A stretch of 64,000 bases of DNA, from assembly GCA_030066045.1 (NCBI GenBank), contig JASJCJ010000008.1:1-64000 (forward strand). The letters are read 5' to 3'. Below are positions 62,330-64,000 of this stretch, in pieces (position 1 is the stretch's first letter; every line of letters starts with the position of its first letter). Under the pieces are notes generated by a model. It was given only the letters and a program-made list of their open reading frames with translations. It had not been told where the DNA came from and ran no database searches. The position numbers and the translations under genes were made by a program. The stretch comes from Calothrix sp. MO_167.B12 (GTDB lineage: Bacteria; Cyanobacteriota; Cyanobacteriia; Cyanobacteriales; Nostocaceae).

Positions 62330-63601
62330 CTAATTTTTATCCAATAATTTACGGTTTACAACTTTTGGTGATATTAAACCTAGCCAAGCTAGATTTTGAG
62401 TATAATAAGCCGACTTATCATCCCAAATTCCTTGATTGTATTTAGGTAATATTTTTTGCTCTAATATTTCCTGTGCCAACTGTGGTTTGAAGGAAACCCA
62501 AGCAGCATAGATCATGGCATACTGAGATGTCGCTTCATAATCCACTAAAGCTTTCCCCGTGAGGTCAATCCGAGCTGATAATTGTGACTGTTCTTGCCAT
62601 TGTTTTTGCAAGTGTTGGCTGGCTGTTTGGAGATAGCTCCGCGCTGGTTTGGCATTGAACCATGCAACATCTAGAGCTAACCGCCACCAAACCCGATAGG
62701 CATCAAAGCTATACAGAGTTTGAATTTTACTATTGGGTGATAGAACTTGGTACTTTCCAGTTTGAGTATTTAAAGCTACCCAGTCACTAGGTAATCCAAC
62801 TTGGGAAAGTTGGGAAGATTTTTCTAGGATTTGGTAGCTAGTGTCTACTAACTTTAACCAGTCTCGTTCTGGATCTACCTGAGCAAATATCCGGAAAGCA
62901 TAGGGAGCAAGATAAGAAGGATTGAGGTGTAAAGTTGATGCATTGGGCATAAATGCGGCTTTGGGACCTGGTAGTAAATATGGTTTACCTTCTGGTCCTG
63001 GAGCTGTGGATAAATTCCACAAATCTTGCAGTTTAGTTTTAGCAAGTTCCAAGTATTTGACCCGATTCCAACGCCGTGATGCCAAAATCAGGGCAAAGAT
63101 CGCATCAATATCACCATCACTCGCAAAGTTGTTATCAATTGGGCCCCATTTTCCATCTACATCCTGACCCCATTTCCAAGCCCACAAGCGATCTGTTTGT
63201 TTGCCTTTTTCTTGTCGGAGGAGATTGTTTTCTGCCCAGTTTAAGGTCAAGTCAAAGGTGACAGGATCGTCTATGATTACAGCTCTAAGCATGGCATAAG
63301 CTTGCCCCTCACTCGTAGAGCGATCGCTAGCTTCATAATCAATTACTCGCCCATCACTTTGGATAAAGCGTTGGCGGTAACTTTCCCAACTAGCAGCAAG
63401 CAACTCCCGGTTGGGAATAGATGGAGGTAATTTAGCTAAAAATACTGATGTATTTTTGCCATCTATTAATGGAGTAGCCGTAGCTAGGGGAGTAGGAGTA
63501 CTTGGGGATTGGGAGTTAAAGATAGGAATATTTGCATCACAGGCATATAGGCTAATTGGGCTAACGCTAACAATTGCTGCCAAGATTGCCAGGTGTCGCA
63601 T
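62330..63601 (-). CDS. GH8 endoglucanase-like lipoprotein (BcsZ-type)
   Basis: A 423-residue protein with a lipoprotein signal: hydrophobic stretch LAILAAIVSVSPIS and lipobox SLYAC (Cys21). The GH8 (alpha/alpha)6 domain follows: RVIDYEASDRSTSEGQAYAM with catalytic acid Glu98, WKWGQDVDGKWGPIDNNFASDGDIDAIFALI with the catalytic-base region Asp. BcsZ-type enzymes hydrolyse beta-1,4-glucan and are needed for proper cellulose output. Membrane anchoring would place it near the BcsB domain. First gene of the leftward cellulose unit. Confidence 0.88.
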   Translation of the reverse strand: MRHLAILAAIVSVSPISLYACDANIPIFNSQSPSTPTPLATATPLIDGKNTSVFLAKLPPSIPNRELLAASWESYRQRFIQSDGRVIDYEASDRSTSEGQAYAMLRAVIIDDPVTFDLTLNWAENNLLRQEKGKQTDRLWAWKWGQDVDGKWGPIDNNFASDGDIDAIFALILASRRWNRVKYLELAKTKLQDLWNLSTAPGPEGKPYLLPGPKAAFMPNASTLHLNPSYLAPYAFRIFAQVDPERDWLKLVDTSYQILEKSSQLSQVGLPSDWVALNTQTGKYQVLSPNSKIQTLYSFDAYRVWWRLALDVAWFNAKPARSYLQTASQHLQKQWQEQSQLSARIDLTGKALVDYEATSQYAMIYAAWVSFKPQLAQEILEQKILPKYNQGIWDDKSAYYTQNLAWLGLISPKVVNRKLLDKN

Positions 63602-63867
63602 GGTGAATGAACTTGTTTGCAGACGGTATCAGAGAATACTGATAAAAACTACATTAGTATCTCCGTATTTATTATTCCCAAAGTGCTCTTGATTATTAAC
63701 TTCAGTTAACTAAATTTTTCTAAGAACTAGAGGCAGGAGGCAGGAAGCAGAGGGCAGAAGTAGATCAAGCCTTGTTGCCCGCCCTTAAATTCTCTCCCGT
63801 TAGCGCGGCTGCCCTGAAAGGGGTAGGAAGTTGAAATGTCTTACTTATTACTTAGTAATCTAGGAAT
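63602..63867. other. Intergenic upstream of GH8, repeats only
   Basis: It contains 'caggaggcaggaagcagagg' words (63734-63752), also seen at 59670, and a decamer 'ttacttattact' motif. No gene seen. Confidence 0.4.
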
Positions 63868-64000
63868 TCACTTTGAATCCTTTCCCCGCCGCTCATAGCT
63901 TTCCCAGGGGGGTTGAAAACCCCGGCGCAGTAGAAAATCTTCTCTTAGCTGTTGCATTTGCCGAGATATTTCCACATCTGTGGTTCCTTGAGACATCTGC
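63868..64000 (-). CDS. C-terminal fragment of an unrecognised protein, cut by window edge
   Basis: On the minus strand one frame is open from the right edge to a TGA at 63868-63870. It reads QMSQGTTDVEISRQMQQLRE and ends FLLRRGFQPPWESYERRGKDSK. The composition (no repeat text, normal codon use) suggests a real gene whose start lies beyond the window. It could be the next cellulose-cluster gene, but nothing visible identifies it. Confidence 0.45.
   Translation of the reverse strand, partial: QMSQGTTDVEISRQMQQLREDFLLRRGFQPPWESYERRGKDSK

Noticed and set aside
1-64000. tRNA or rRNA genes
   Set aside because: I looked for T-arm (GTTCGAATC-like) and rRNA words and found none that fold or match.

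Overview
The window is a chromosomal stretch of a filamentous, probably heterocyst-forming cyanobacterium (Nostocales type). Evidence seen in the sequence: many GCGATCGC (HIP1) octamers, a desC-desA-desB desaturase cluster, a BciB-type 8-vinyl reductase, a PspA/Vipp1-like protein, heptanucleotide tandem repeats of the kind known from heterocystous cyanobacteria, and intergenic regions full of small dispersed repeats. No rRNA or tRNA gene was seen.

Layout. 1-9.1 kb: a small ABM-like protein, a 916-residue acetate-CoA ligase/GNAT fusion, a ComFB-like protein, an orphan two-domain ABC ATPase and a carotenoid-isomerase-like flavoprotein. 9.1-10.6 kb: an HNH protein and a DUF1338 (2-oxoadipate dioxygenase/decarboxylase family) protein. 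10.86-25.8 kb: a complete type I-D CRISPR-Cas locus. The leftward operon cas3-cas10d-csc2-csc1-cas6-cas4-cas1-cas2 lies between two CRISPR arrays (7 and 14 repeats) that point away from it, each with a nearly identical leader of about 185 bp in inverted orientation. A Uma2-family protein and a WYL-domain regulator follow the longer array. 26.6-37.7 kb: a peroxiredoxin-like protein without the usual CxxC, an HExxH protein with a repeat-derived tail, aspartate kinase (lysC), a GH116 glycosidase, a PfkB/adenosine-kinase-like sugar kinase, cobS and a conserved hypothetical. 37.9-46.1 kb: envelope and secreted proteins (DUF3352, a pentapeptide-repeat protein, an Arg/Tyr-repeat secreted protein, a bactofilin-like membrane protein) and a coupled FAD-oxidoreductase/saccharopine-dehydrogenase-like pair. 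46.8-50.4 kb: the desaturases desC, desA and desB. 50.4-55.9 kb: a methionine-gamma-lyase-like PLP enzyme, a GxxExxY protein between inverted repeats, bciB, a PspA protein, a broken WD40/DnaJ gene and a GIY-YIG protein. 56.8-63.6 kb: a cellulose cluster (GH8 lipoprotein, bcsB, bcsA with PilZ domain). The 3' end of another minus-strand gene enters at the right edge.

How the genes work together. In the I-D module, Cas10d carries the HD nuclease and Cas3 the helicase, Csc1/Csc2/Cas6 form the crRNA complex, and Cas1/Cas2/Cas4 acquire spacers; the WYL protein is the likely regulator. The three desaturases act in sequence on membrane acyl chains (delta-9, then delta-12, then omega-3). The cellulose genes should make and trim a c-di-GMP-controlled extracellular glucan.

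The most unusual features are the inverted duplicate leaders around the cas operon, two spacers sharing an inverted block of about 21 nt, and at least seven families of small non-autonomous elements with terminal inverted repeats. Several of these elements supply stop codons or C-terminal tails to genes.
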